Assembly: GCA_009733775.1 (NCBI GenBank)
Contig: WOGZ01000067.1
Location: 62,001-126,000, forward strand
Source of the DNA: Alectoria sarmentosa
Taxonomy: Eukaryota > Ascomycota > Lecanoromycetes > Lecanorales > Parmeliaceae
Reading direction: 5' to 3'
DNA: 64,000 bases
The notes under the pieces are model-generated. The model did not search any database and was not told where the DNA came from. It saw only the letters and a program-made list of their open reading frames with translations. Positions 23,045-34,866 of the stretch are shown piece by piece. Positions within the stretch are counted from its first letter, which is position 1; every line of letters starts with the position of its first letter. Position numbers and translations under genes: made by a program.

Positions 23045-25621
23045 TCATCGATAAACTCCTCCCTTTTCGAAATGGTTCCCATAGTAGTCCATCTTGCCAC
23101 CTGTGTGATGCCCTCTCACGACTTTGACCTCACCAGGCCAATGCCCGTCTACGGATAACAGTCCTCTCCCTACTGCGTTTTCGTAAGTCGTCTTTCTACC
23201 TTTGCGAAACCTAGCTAGCTGCTGCACAACATCAACAGGCGCCTCTTTGTGCTCGGTTGTCTTTAACGTTGGCAGAATGTCAAGCTGAAAGCCATCCGCT
23301 GGCATCATCATCTTTTCTGATAATGCAGAGGTTGGAACGTAAGTATCAGTATCTATAGAAGGCAGACCGCACTCTTCATTATTGTCAAAGAAAGTGAAAT
23401 CATTTTCAGCTGCGGACCAGAATGCTTCACTGTCTGCATCTTCCGTAGAAGACTTGGTTCTGTTGACAAGCTTTGAGCTTTGATTGGGAGAGACCGGTGA
23501 TATCGCGGGAGCCATCTCGAGCGCTATTTGTCGTAATGCAAATATCTCTCGGGCAGTATGGCGATTGTGCTTTGAGTGGCGCTCTCCTGGCTTGCGTACA
23601 GGGTCCACTTCAAGGCGCGCTTGAAGATTGGCAAGCTCAGCTTCCGAGGCACAGTCCTTGATGAATTGAATCAAAGTTTCAACCACTCGCCCTGTACTGT
23701 CAAAACATGGAACGTTGGTCAAGGTGAGGGTTCGAAGCTTTGGCAGCATTCCTGGGGTCAAGCCATGAGGTTTGTCAAGCCGACTCGATCGAAGCTCTTG
23801 TCGCTGCTTGTGAATTAGTGTAACTCGCATTTGTGCACTCTCTTTACCGACTTCAACTCGGTCGTTCCTCGTCACACCCTTGACTTGGTTGGGACCGTTC
23901 ACGCCATTTACACCTTGCGCAACAGAGCCCAAGCCAGTCGCTGTGAGGACTGGCGCTGTGTCTTCATCGGACTCTTGTGGCTCTAGCGATTCCGGGGCAA
24001 AGATGCTTCCACGCCTAGCCTCGGGCTGGCTTTCCTCAGTACTAAGACCAGGTTTATCGCCGATCGGTGGCGAGACGTAGAAATGTGTAGGGTCTCCGGG
24101 CAACTCGTACCGTGGCTGCGGCTCTTGCATCTCCAGCTCGTAGAGAGGTGGTGTTGCATCCAATTCATACACTGCTGCATCCAGCTCATTTGGCGCTAGT
24201 CCGTTCAGTTCATGTTTTGTCTCTCCTGTACCGAGCTCGCAGGGAGCTACGGGTGAGCCCTCATCCTTGAGTGGAGTATCCTTGGTAATGACCGCATGAT
24301 GAAGCCGTAGAGAGGTAATATCTTGAGCATGCTTGGTAAGGAACGGCGTAAGCTTCTCCACTCCTGGCAGTCGGATGTGACGAGCATCGAACGGGGAAAG
24401 CGATGGGGATGCCTCTGACAAAGGTCCATGCGCAAATCTATCCACAGAGCCTGCATCGAGGACGTGCAGCTTTCCTGACCGAATTAAGGCCGCTAGACCC
24501 TCCACTGTAAGCTTGTTGTTAGCTATGTAAAGATGAGTAATTCCGGAATGGGGCATGTCCTCGTATGGCAGTCTACTGACAACGCTGGAAGTCAAGCGAC
24601 GAACGAAACGCTCATCATAGCTTTCGTCTTTGAATTCGTCGAGTATCGCAGGATCAGGTCGCACAAACCCTGCAGGCCAGTCTTCCACGGCAAGATTTGA
24701 AATAGCGCGTGGTCTCCCATTCGATGACGCATTGGTATCGTTGTCCGCTTGGAAGCAAGAAGTGAGAAGAGTGCGAACGCTGTGGTCTGTGAGGTGATTG
24801 CCTTGAACATCAAGGCTTCGCACTTTGATACCTATGGCCTCGGCCAGGACATCAACGTCTTCGTCCCTCAGATGCACACCACGTAATTTTAACACTTGCA
24901 AGAGGGGTAGGTCTCCCAGCTTCCACAGAACATTTCTATCTCTTGCTGCGAGCGTATTGGAGAGATCTAGGAAGGCGAGGTTCGGAAAACGGTCCAAACC
25001 CTCGGTCAAGCCTTGTGATGTCGTATTCTGGCAGCATCCAGCTATGAGGAGCCGAAGTGCGAATGTGGGGTCTGGATCACTCAGTGAATGTCGGCGGCCG
25101 TTGCTGTGGCTTCGTAGCGCTAGCAGTGCCATATGATCGAAGAATGGAAGTCGGGAGACGACAAGCGATTGGAGGTTCGGCAGCTGCTCCAGGACATCCC
25201 GCAGCCATTCAGGGTGAGGTCCATCATAGATCTTTCAAAAGCATAAGCGGCTGTCCTCTCCCTGAGCAAATTGTAGTCATAGCCTTACCTCTGATTGAGC
25301 AGGAGGGAGATGCAGAGTATGGGTGAGCTCCCTCACACTGAGGCGCACACGTTTCAGGGTTCTTCTGAAGCGTGTCAAGGCGACTACTCAAGATCAGTTG
25401 GGCACCCTAGAAAGATCCGTCTTGTTCCCACCATAGACCCTATCATTCTCCGTTCCAAAATGTGACGCTGGATTACCCCACAGGCATGGAGCGAAGACGT
25501 GGTGCAATTCACGATTGACTCTATTGAGGGCACATAGTTCGGCAGAGGGTACGTAAGGAGCTATAAGTGCCCATGGGTTTCTCGCTACTGCGATTTCGTA
25601 GGAAGGTGGGATGTTCTCCAT
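23045..25621 (-). CDS. Leucine-rich-repeat protein with F-box-like N-terminus
   Basis: Exons 25621-25432, 25383-25289 and 25231-23045 give about 823 residues; both introns (48 and 57 bases) keep the frame. The N-terminus has ARNPWALIAPYVPSAELCAL followed by NRVNRELHHVFAPCLW, an F-box-like hairpin of helices. Leucine-rich repeats follow: LPNLQSLVVSRLPFFDHMAL, FPNLAFLDLSNT, LPLLQVLKLRGVHL, VRSLDVQGNHLTDHSVRTLL, ITHLYIANNKLTVEGLAALI. The middle is low-complexity (many Glu/Pro), and the end is MDYYGNHFEKGG. By architecture it could recruit substrates to an SCF ubiquitin ligase. The orthologue name is unknown. It converges on the decarboxylase gene. Confidence 0.8.
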
Positions 25622-26100
25622 GACTTGTTGATAATTTGATAAGGTCAGCCTGGCGAGAAGTTGCCGCCATTGGGTGTTGGAAGGACCATGGTTTTTCTCA
25701 TGCTACCTCCCAGACCCAACTGTTTGTTACGACGGTGAGTCGTCGCATTTCGCTCAGTGGTACAATCATACAATCATAGCTGTTTTCACAGCTTTATGCT
25801 CATTCAGCGGGAAAGTGACGGCACATGACATTGATTTGAGGAGGCTCTTGGCATGTGAAAAAGATGCTCTCCCCTCAGGCTGCCGCCTTTACGGAGGTCT
25901 GCACGGAAAGTCCTGGACGCCAAGACTCCTACGCCTGAATCTCGGATAGCGCCCCGCCTGACTGGATATTGCGCTTGAAACCACTCCGGAACTGTACCTG
26001 ACCGGAGCGCAGCTTAGGGGCCAATGCCCCTATCGGGCCCAAAAGACGTCAACCTTTGCGCTCCCAGGAGATAATTTAGAACCTCCAGGCCTAAATTGTA
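25622..26100. other. Intergenic
   Basis: This is upstream of the minus-strand LRR gene and the plus-strand hydrolase pseudogene. No gene is supported. Confidence 0.45.
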
Positions 26101-27340
26101 TACATGCTCCAACACAAGCGTCGTCCAAGCGTCGTCGTACACATCGTAAAAAAGGGCAGCATGGCCTATCTCTTGTCCAAGTATGCCTCGAGATCGGTAG
26201 CGGTTTTGGTCGGTCTTTACGATGGTCTCCTGGGACTGCTCACGATGTCTGTCTTCCAAGCACATGTCGTCTATTTTGATAAGATCCAGATGACCTGGCT
26301 CAAGGATCTCGACGTCCCTGAAGATTTTGGCCTCGTACACGGCTAAGGCACACCTTTTTCCATCAAACCCTCTACTGTCGGAACGCTTTACTCTACCCTT
26401 GGCACATTTTACCCGTCGAGTTATGTCGTCGGCACAAGCCCGCTCTAATTGCGGAACCCTCAGGCTTCGCCTTGGACATCATACCCCCCTTCGCCTTCAA
26501 GCTACAGTACTGCGCAATGGCCCTGATGCTCGGTACATTATTCACATGCATGGAGCCTGAGGTGCCGTCGGGTAGGCTACAGACTTCCCCATTACCGCGC
26601 CCTTTCGGCAGGGCAGTCCACATTGATTTACTTCTTGGCATTCGACCATCGAGGGTTGTGATGCAGTTGCGGAACGCCGTCCGAGTGTGGGCTTTGCTTT
26701 GATGTCATCGCGGTGGTCGACAGGGCGACAGACGTCGTCTCGGATCCTCATCTATAGCCAATCTATGCACTGCTGTGTGCCTCGCTATTTCAGAGCATCT
26801 TGCCTTGCAATCTCTGCCTAAAGCGTTTGCAGGCACCATCCTATTGGCACCGTTTGTCGAGATGGCAATGCTCGTGACGACATATCGTGCTGCAGGCTCC
26901 ATCCCATTATTGTCACCACTGGCCAGGTTTCCGCTGCTGCTCAATATCTCAGCACTTTCACACAGGAAAAATGGTTGAATAAGATCCGCATCGCACCATA
27001 CATGCGGGCCAACGAAGCTAATGGGAAGAAGTATTAGATGACTCTGATCTGTACTGAGGGTGACTACGATATCCCGTCGCATCACACCGAAGTCGTCTTC
27101 TGGCACACCGTCAAAGCTTCGTTGCCCCGAGGGATCACCTACGACGAATTTGGGGAGGCGAAATATGAGTCACAGAGGGATCTGGGCGCTGCAGAGTCGG
27201 TCATGGAGTGGCGAACGAAAAAGGGCGTCATTAGGGAGGAGATACTAAAGACCGGCCTACACGATGTTGTCATGGGCTACCGGTAATCGCTATGACCGTC
27301 ATGCGCATCTTTGAAGCTGTAGACCCGTCCTTCAATTCAT
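26101..27340 (+). pseudogene. Degraded alpha/beta-hydrolase (ABHD12-like) gene
   Basis: The plus strand can be read through in shifting frames as one alpha/beta-hydrolase. It has an N-terminal membrane-like segment (VAVLVGLYDGLLGLLTMSVF), then LKDLDVPEDFGLVHG with a stop at 26343. Next come IIHMHGA, GYRLPHYRALSAGQ and IYFLAFDHRGL. A damaged nucleophile elbow (YSQS then a frame break) follows at about 26755-26775. After that read LAISEHLALQS, GTILLAPFVEMAMLVTTYRA, SIPLLSPLARFP, then DYDIPSHHTEVVFWH, GITYDEF, SVMEWRTKKGVIREEIL and GLHDVVMGY. At least four frame shifts or stops and the broken elbow show it is dead. It is not AT-biased, so the damage is not RIP-like. Confidence 0.75.
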
Positions 27341-28152
27341 GCGCAGGTGAAGGCAGGGAGATGATAAGAGTGGACACTATGCTGTGGAATGTGCTTGAGT
27401 AAGTTTTTCGCATATTGGTTTGTTTTGAATTAAGATTGCCTTACTGCATTATGCTAGATCTTTTGTTCTCAGACGTCTATTATCCCGTTTTGCCCGTTTG
27501 AAAGGTTTACAGTATAGCAGAGTTGGAATATTTGCTAGAAACAGGACGAGAGTAGTAATTCAGTGGCTTACGGAGGTGGGTAAGTGGGAGTGCGTGCGTG
27601 CGTGTGTGTGTATATGTGATATGTGATTCCTACTCCACTCGGCCCGCTGGGCCATGTACGCTTAAGTACATCTGTGGTACGCCGTACGACGTCTAAGATT
27701 GTGACTTTATAAGTTCTAACAGCTTAAATTTGTGACTCCATGAGTTTTCCCGGTTTACGTGCTTGGGAAGGAAGCAAGATACTAGAAAAATGATGTCTGT
27801 TAGCAACTGCGCCTGCATATGATGGCTTGTGCAAAGCCAGGAGACTGGAGACAAGACCAGTCAAAGCTGTCGCCACTTCCGTAGCTGACGCCATTTCATC
27901 CGAGACCATGATGTGCATCTCTCTGAGCTTGTACCTACAGAAGTATGGCCGTTGCCATCTCCTCATTTCTCCGCTTTCGCCGCCGCCAACGCAGCGTATA
28001 TTTCCTTCTGGAAATGTTAAGATAGTTTCGCTACATCTGGAGACGTTCTGGCTATGAGCTGAGGTGCCACTAGTCCACACAAACCCACTTCCCGGTCGAT
28101 GACATGTAGAGGTCAGTAGTGCCTCTCAGAAGGGGTTATTTTTGGAAGCGCT
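27341..28152. other. Intergenic, no supportable gene
   Basis: It contains a short GT-rich run (27594-27618). A minus-strand frame at 28080-27724 has no recognisable feature. Confidence 0.45.
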
Positions 28153-28308
28153 CTATACCCATCTGATGTTCGGCATGCCTTGCCAGAGAAGAGTGTTCTT
28201 CCCCATCCACCCGTCATACTTATCCAGCGACAGAATACCGCTGAGGACAACGCCAGGCAGCGTGCCTGAGGCGCAGGTATCTCGATAAGCGGCTTCAACG
28301 GAATCCAT
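28153..28308 (-). pseudogene. Possible 5' fragment of a beta-lactamase/transesterase-type gene
   Basis: A 51-codon frame begins MDSVEAAYRDTCASGTLPGV and ends MPNIRWV-stop. The ASGTLPGVVL motif resembles the start of the serine beta-lactamase-like fold (ASGxIPGxVL) of fungal transesterases. No SxxK motif or later part follows, so it is a fragment or a chance resemblance. Confidence 0.3.
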
Positions 28309-28608
28309 CTTGGATGTACAGTATTAGTGGACGGTGTCGAGAGAGAACATGTCGATCATATCATTATCGAGCAATAGTTTGACTTGACTGTTGGAATTAA
28401 ACAAGCGGCAAAGCTCTTAGTAAACGTCTTCGCCCTTGGACCCGAGTGCCGAAGGACCACAGTAGGTAGAAATAATGCTCGTGTCGCGAGGTTGCAGGAG
28501 AGTGGCGTGCTCAGGAAACCTTCCTAATCCAGTGAGACAATTCAAGAAAACTTCCTTTCATCTCATGAATCGCAAAGTACTCTGCGGGCATCTCAAAGCC
28601 GAACTTAC

Positions 28609-29568
28609 TCAATTCATCCCCTTTCTCCACCGCCCTCTCCAATCGCAACTAGAGAACCGCCACCTGCCCCTGTTCATCAGTGGCACCAACCCTGTCAGCA
28701 CTCTCCTCACTTTAGAATCCGGCCAATCCTTCCACCTGCCCCCCTCAAACTCCTCAGTCTCCATGTTCAGCAGCCACGCTGGCAGAACATTAAAGATGTA
28801 ATTGGTCGTCTTCTTCTCATCGAGAACATCGATGGAGCGGTCGATCTTGAGAGGGTCGATTGGGCGCTTTGGAGTGGAAAAGCGAGAAAGAGCGAGTATC
28901 GATTGGGGAACGGAGGCGAGATGAGTGTGAAGCGGGTGCGCGATGGTGTCCATTAAGCAGAGCAGGCGCGACACATCGAACTCGGTTTCTGGATTTCTGA
29001 AATGTTCGAAACTGAGTAAATAGTTCTTGAGCTTCTGCATGTCGTCGTGGTAGACGCCTGGATGACAGATCTCAGTAACAGATTGACTCGTCCAACTCCC
29101 TTCGGGGTGACATCGTCCACATGATTGTTGCAGACCCCACTCACTGGCAAAGGTCACCTCATGATCCAGAATTCCCTTTACTCCAATAGCCTCCTCCATC
29201 GCCCAGAAAAGTCTTACTTCTTCCCGCGAGTGATCCTCGCCGACGCACGTGTACCACGCGGTGCAGTAACCAATAAAATCTTTGTGGTCGGCGCGGGTAA
29301 TATATGGAGCTTGTTGGTAGATGCTATTAAAGCCGCGGATGAAGGCATTGTGAGAGAGCGTAATGTGAGAGGCGTAGATGGTGAAAGGGTCGTCCTGGAA
29401 AGGGCGTAAGCACATGGTGTCTTCGGGAAGCAAAATTGGAAGGTTCAATGCTGGCGTTGGATAATTTACCTTTCCTGTTGCGTAGGCTGGGGTTATGATG
29501 AGTGGCAGTAGCTTGTCTCTGCTCAAGGATTTCTTTGATGCCATACTGCTGCAACTTGAGCAGGGCAT
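28609..29568 (-). CDS. Hemerythrin-like (HHE) domain protein
   Basis: The frame is open for 319 codons, but a stopless intron of 87 bases (29144-29058, perfect GTGAGT donor, CATCCAG acceptor) probably lies inside it; removing it joins HEVTFA to SVYHDDMQKLKNYL as in the family. A second stopless 75-base candidate begins at GTAAAT in GKVNYP. The recognisable core is DPFTIYASHITLSHNAFIRG, YQQAPYI, the HSREEVRLFWAMEE helix, FDVSRLLCLMDTIAHPLHTH and a C-terminal WKDWPDS...RWRFSSCDW. Fungal members of this architecture have no assigned function; HHE folds can bind non-haem iron or oxygen. The start could also be Met9 (29544). Confidence 0.7.
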   Translation of the reverse strand: MPCSSCSSMASKKSLSRDKLLPLIITPAYATGKVNYPTPALNLPILLPEDTMCLRPFQDDPFTIYASHITLSHNAFIRGFNSIYQQAPYITRADHKDFIGYCTAWYTCVGEDHSREEVRLFWAMEEAIGVKGILDHEVTFASEWGLQQSCGRCHPEGSWTSQSVTEICHPGVYHDDMQKLKNYLLSFEHFRNPETEFDVSRLLCLMDTIAHPLHTHLASVPQSILALSRFSTPKRPIDPLKIDRSIDVLDEKKTTNYIFNVLPAWLLNMETEEFEGGRWKDWPDSKVRRVLTGLVPLMNRGRWRFSSCDWRGRWRKGMN

Positions 29569-31430
29569 GCAATAGCAACAGTCGAAGAGCTTTATCCACT
29601 GCGGAGACTACAAGTATAAGACAAGGGAAGAGGAAAACACTATGCTAGGTGACAAGTTCACGAAAAAAGTCGGATGAGATTATGTCCGTCCCAGTACACC
29701 AGACCTTTGATCTCTTTATAGTGAGTTGCACACGGGCTTGTTTGAAATCCACTGTGTTCCCCACTTAGTTTCCCACTTACTATGTCTTTATATCCGTATT
29801 CTTATGCCCAAAAGGTAGCCTGGAGGTCTCGAAGTTCTGGCCGCTTCAGCAACGGGTCGCTTACTTTTGCCCTTTTGGGTGTGGGTGATGGCGCAGAAAC
29901 AAGCTAAGAAAGAAAGCTTCGCATCGCGGATGTGACAATCAAATGCTTTTTCAATTGTTCCGCCGTCGCATTGAAGTCGATTAATAACAAGAGTTTTCCG
30001 TGTAATTAAGCTTTTCACTTCGTTATAGCTCAAAGACAGCTTCAGCACTCTTTATCGTCAAAGGCAAGGTATTGATGACAGCCGTTGCCACGGTCTTAAG
30101 GGTCGAGGCATTTCCACTGACGTGCATGGAATGCCCATCTACCCTGTTGCGATTCAAGCCACTTTCAGAGGTTGTGGAAATTTTAAAGTGGTCCCGTAAC
30201 CAGCCCAAGACAAGCTTCAATGCAGATATTCAAGACACCGAACCACTTGAAGGGTGAGCCAAGTCTTATGCGAAGTAGTAATGCAGCATCAGATGCAAAG
30301 TTAGGGCTGCTCGTGAGGACAGAGGAGACTGCAGAATGTTAGTCTTCGCGAACGTCGGTATTTTAGATCACGAATGCATTCCAGCCCCAGCATGCTCATG
30401 ATGAGTGTGATTTCAATCTGATGAAAAGCCAATGTGTAGTCTCGATAAACAAACTGTCGATGGGTACGGCAGTCTTTGTGGCCAACTCGGTACCTCGCAC
30501 GCAAGAAGGTTGGTTGAGAACCTCAAGAACGCGACTCCTCAAATTGATAGCCCTAATTTGAAGATTTGAATAGCCCGAGAATTATTACCCTTTTCAAGCG
30601 TTTCGCATGTCCATGTGACCGGGAAGCTGTCGTCGATGTTCAAATTGACGTCTGCGTGTAATTTGTTGCTGGTGCAGCCGCGGGCCGTGACATTTCCTCT
30701 GAAACGTTCGAAAGGGTCGATAGCTGCTGATCGTGAACAATGTGTTTATCCCTTCATCTGGCGCCTGGGGCGCACGAGATTGGGTTGAATCCCTGGATTA
30801 TGCACTCTACCAGACGATGGAGTACGAGGGCTGTTAGCATCAATGATGAAAGACATCGATTCCGAGCGGAAAGTCGAGTTGAATTCAAGACCGTTTACTG
30901 TTCTCCCTTCTCTCAGTACTGCTGCTCCACATGCCTCGAGACAAGGGTATCAATCTGGAGGATGCCTATGCCAAGGTAGAAAAAAGAAGATTGATCCGAC
31001 ATTGCCAATGATGTCGTGATGAGTCAGAGATAGCAAAGGGAGCAACGTCTCCAGGCTTGTGTCACCTTTTGTCTCAAGGATATGTTAGTCTTGCGAAAAG
31101 ATAGATGCGATATTGGATTGGGAGCGAGAGCGTTAAATTTCAACGGCTCGCCATGTGCAGGGGAGAATAAGGGCAAGATGGAATGCAGGAAGACAGGTCT
31201 AGACGGCATATGTTGAGTCACATCTTTGATATCTGGGGAAGGATGATAATGCAACGGTGAAATTTTAATGACATGGCCTTGACCCGATGGCGCTTAGAGA
31301 GTGATTAGAAATCAGCGCTACCAGAGGAATGAGGAACGAAGAAGATCAGTAATCGATTAGTCCTTTGATAGGAACATTAAGCAGCAACGAGTCGGGACTC
31401 GTTATCTGAAATTGTTAATTCAGTACTGAT

Positions 31431-31431
<1 letters not shown>

Positions 31432-31466
<35 letters not shown>

Positions 31467-31467
31467 G
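31432..31467. repeat. (TTG)12 microsatellite
   Basis: Twelve perfect TTG units, CAA on the other strand. Frames through it give poly-Gln or poly-Asn, but no surrounding gene is supported. Confidence 0.95.
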
Positions 31468-32424
31468 AGAATAGAATTGAGATCCCACCTTGTCTGCCAG
31501 GTTCTTGTTCCTCCTGCCCAGAACGAACAGGGAAGTGGTAATAATGTAGTAGCCACCACTCACCGCGGCGGAATGAGCACGACGAGTAAGTGATGCCAGG
31601 CTGCTCCAAGGGCAGGGAGTCAAATCAAAGGGCCATCAGAAATGAGAGATGAAGAGTGAAATAGGTCGATGGTGTTGGGGACATGGGGGAAGAGGGAATA
31701 ATGAATAATGCAGAATGAGTAGAGTACTTTAGATGGAGCGTCAAATCATGTCAGACGAGTGATTTATAATTGGTCGGTGCAGAATGATCAAGTAAAGACC
31801 GAAAAGAAACAGAAGATGCATTTTGATTATTGATTGCCGTGGCAAAAAAGCTTGTTTTCTTCCACCCTCCGACCTTTGCCCCATGCATATTTATGCAATT
31901 GATGCCAATTTATGCATAAACCATGCGTTCTTTTAGCGTCGGCAAAATAAGGGGGCCGAGACCGGAGCATAGGTACTTTAAGGTAGTCCATCCAAAATCC
32001 TCGATGCCGTTGCTGCAAGTGTAGACTCCCCTTTTTCGCTTTCGATACCCCATAATCAATAATTTCCCAAGCACCAAGCACCTTGGCTCCTCGCTGTCAC
32101 ACCGCCATCACTCACAGTTCAGCCTCCAAACTTTGAAGCCATCTCAGCCAATCTGCTCCATCGACGCCCTGCTGCCCTGCACAAGCATTGCCTCGGAGGG
32201 GTCAACGCAGGGATTCTGGCAGGGAAAGTCCAACAGCAATAATATGCAAAATGCCAAATGCGACATTGATTCCCGATCTCAGCTACGCTGCTTTGCCCCC
32301 GAACAATCAGAACCATCGCGACTGCCCTGCTCGGATCTGATGACTGATGACTGATGAATCCCGGACTCTACACGGCACTGGGGGCGCGAACTCGGTGACA
32401 CTGTATCGCCAAGACCAGTCAGTG

Positions 32425-32458
32425 GTGGGAGTGGGAGTGGGAGTGGGAGTGGGAGTGG
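32425..32458 (+). repeat. GTGGGA hexanucleotide repeat
   Basis: Five perfect GTGGGA units plus a partial one, about 500 bases upstream of the Zn2Cys6 gene. The G-runs could form a quadruplex on the plus strand. Confidence 0.9.
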
Positions 32459-32951
32459 AAAGTTATTGTCTCCGATCCGAATGAAAAGGTACCTACTTTA
32501 CAAACATTACCAAGGAACAGGATACGATGCTTCGAGTCCCTTGACTGCGGGCGGAACGGCGTATCGTATCCCCTTGGTATTTACCTTATTTACTTACTTA
32601 CTTTAGTATTCCCTTAATAATGACCCTGCAGCCTGCTGACTGAATATTAATCCGCTCTCGTCTTTATATCGACCCATTTCTCCACCACTTCTCAATAAAT
32701 CTCTACCACCGACGCACTTGCCAACCATGCACCCTTGTTGACGTGTTCCCCCAGTACCTGCTGCATTAGCCTTGTCCTTTTACCGCTTTGCTGCTATTGG
32801 CTACTGATAGAATCGCATGTCCTAAACAATTCCCTTCAGTAGGACCGCATTTCTTTTATACCGAGGTCTTCTCACTCCTCCATCCCATCATAGGCCCGAT
32901 CACGCAGCCTAAATCAATCTCAACTCTCCACCCGTGACGGCCTGAGATATC

Positions 32952-33932
32952 ATGACCATGCAACCCAGGGATACTCATTCTTCCCCCGAAGACGAAGAGA
33001 CTAGCACACGCAAAAGAGTATGCAAGGCATGTGATCGATGCAGGCTGAAGAAGTCAAAGGTCAGTATCCAGCGAACCTGTCCTCCATCTCAAAGTTTATC
33101 CCTTCCCTATAGTGTGACGGGGCGAGTCCTTGCAATCGATGCCAATCAGACAACGCCATCTGTGTGTTTGGAGAGCGGAAGAAATCGCATGACAAGGTCT
33201 ATCCAAAGGGGTGAGTGCTTCTGCTATGCTTCTGCTATGCTTCTGCCCACCCATGGCTGACCGCTTCGCATCAGCTATGTGGAGATGCTCGAGCAACAGC
33301 AAGATAAACTGGTCAATGCTCTACAAGAATTATACGACCGTAACCTAAACAGGAGAGCCTGGCCAGGACCACCGCTACAGATAACGGCCAAGGGGATCCC
33401 GCTCACCCATGATATCCTCGACCGGCTGGGACTGCTCAAGTTGGACGACCAGGGCAACTACGAGACGTTTGAAGAAGACACTGATGTTCTGCGACAGAAG
33501 ATGACAATTAAAGAGGAAGAGCTCGCATACCCAACGCCGAACACCACGCAGTCAGAGTTCAGTCCCGTCAGTCCCAACTTCGAGCCATTTGTTTCCAGAC
33601 CGTTCGCGGGCGAAAATGCGCTTCCGGCAACGCGGTTTCAGCCGACTCCCCCTATGCACAGCCCGGAGGAGGATATGTCAATGACATTCCCCGAGTCATC
33701 TTCCAACATGGGCACCAGTATGAATCTGGACCCAGCATCGCTACAATCACCCAGTCAGCGGTGGATGCAATCAGCGTCCCGCTACGTGCCAGAGATGGAT
33801 TACAATTACGACGTCGCATTATCGTACAGCGATATGGGCTTGGTGCAACAGAAAGCCAATCCGTGCTTACCAATGTCTGCCTGGAACGACGACGACATTG
33901 GCCCTCTGGGGATTGGTTCTATTTTATCATGA
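32952..33932 (+). CDS. Zn2Cys6 binuclear-cluster transcription factor
   Basis: Exons 32952-33059, 33113-33210 and 33275-33932 give 287 residues. The DNA-binding cluster is complete only after splicing: CKACDRCRLKKSK | CDGASPCNRCQSDNAIC, six cysteines with the classic spacing, at residues about 24-53. The first intron falls right after KKSK, a position common in this family. A short basic linker and a Leu/Gln helix (VEMLEQQQDKLVNALQEL) follow and could mediate dimers. The rest is a Ser/Pro-rich, acidic tail typical of activation regions. There is no fungal-specific middle homology domain, so this is a small C6 regulator. Targets are unknown. Confidence 0.88.
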
Positions 33933-34866
33933 TTTTGAGTTTGATCCACCGGGGGAGGGTATCATGTGTCCGGGTAGCAGCATTATCGATGGGATGGGAG
34001 GAATGACGCAGAACACGTTGGGGAGACTCGAGTGTTGGCGTTGGGAGACCTTTGAGTACATACGCCATGTATCACCACATACCCCACTGAAATTGTCTCT
34101 TGGCCATGTCCGTGGTCTGTTTTGCCATGTGATGAAGTTGGAGTTCAAGTTTTTGATTTTTCTTCTTCTTCATCTTCTTCATCATCATGTCTCCACCTTG
34201 GAAAGATGGCTTGCTCTAGCGTTGAGCTTCTCCCAGTCGGCAAGGGCCAATGGAGTCGAGAATGTTGATGGAAGAAGGATTTGGTCATGCTCGTGCATGA
34301 AGGTTTCGGATGAAGGATGAAGGTTGGTCTGTTATTTTTGTTTTTTGTTTTTTGTTTTTTTTTGAGGTGCAGACTGTAGAGTAGTTTCTGTGGCTGCAGG
34401 AGTTGATGTCTCTTTGACAGGTGATCGACGGAAAGTCTAAATGTCAACGGTTGGCCTTTTCCTCATTCCCCAATTCCCCACCCTTTTTTGACGCAACGCA
34501 ACCCCCGCACTCTTCGGTCTCATTTGCATGTCGTCTCATGTCGTCTCATGTCGTCTCGCTCTCATGCATTCGATGACGACGAAGGCCTGCAAGAGGCCGT
34601 GTATAGAATAATATCATCATCATAGATACTTATCACCATAATACTATACCACAATATCACATTTGATCTCCTCACAATCTATCATGCCTCGTGTCCATTC
34701 AACCAATCATTCATTCACACTCTCTTATCTCAACAGCCTCTCCTGCACCTCCCACCTCCCACCTCCCACCTCCTACAATCAACACTTACCCTTTCCATCC
34801 ACCACACCACCCCACGTCTGCCCTTAACAACCCCCCCCCCCGGCCCTGAACCACACCATTCCCTAA
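33933..34866. other. Intergenic, promoter of the epimerase gene
   Basis: It holds a 10-base repeat CATGTCGTCT x3 (34527-34556), a CCCACCT run (about 34748-34772), and long C+T-rich tracts just before ATG 34867, as usual for well-expressed fungal genes. No gene is supported. Confidence 0.5.

Larger units (their letters stand above)
29569..32951. other. Long intergenic stretch with no supportable gene
   Basis: About 3.4 kb without a convincing coding frame. Minus-strand frames at 30220-30023 and 30048-29788 are consecutive but unrecognised. It contains a (TTG)12 run and a GTGGGA repeat, listed separately. The last several hundred bases are probably promoter and leader of the Zn2Cys6 gene. Confidence 0.45.

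Noticed and set aside
22435..23100. Minus-strand open frame of 221 codons at the convergent 3' ends
   Set aside because: It is antisense to the end of the decarboxylase exon and overlaps the LRR gene; it has no recognisable domain.
31377..31623. Poly-Gln/poly-Asn proteins through the TTG repeat
   Set aside because: All three frames are open only because of the repeat; no flanking coding signal is seen.
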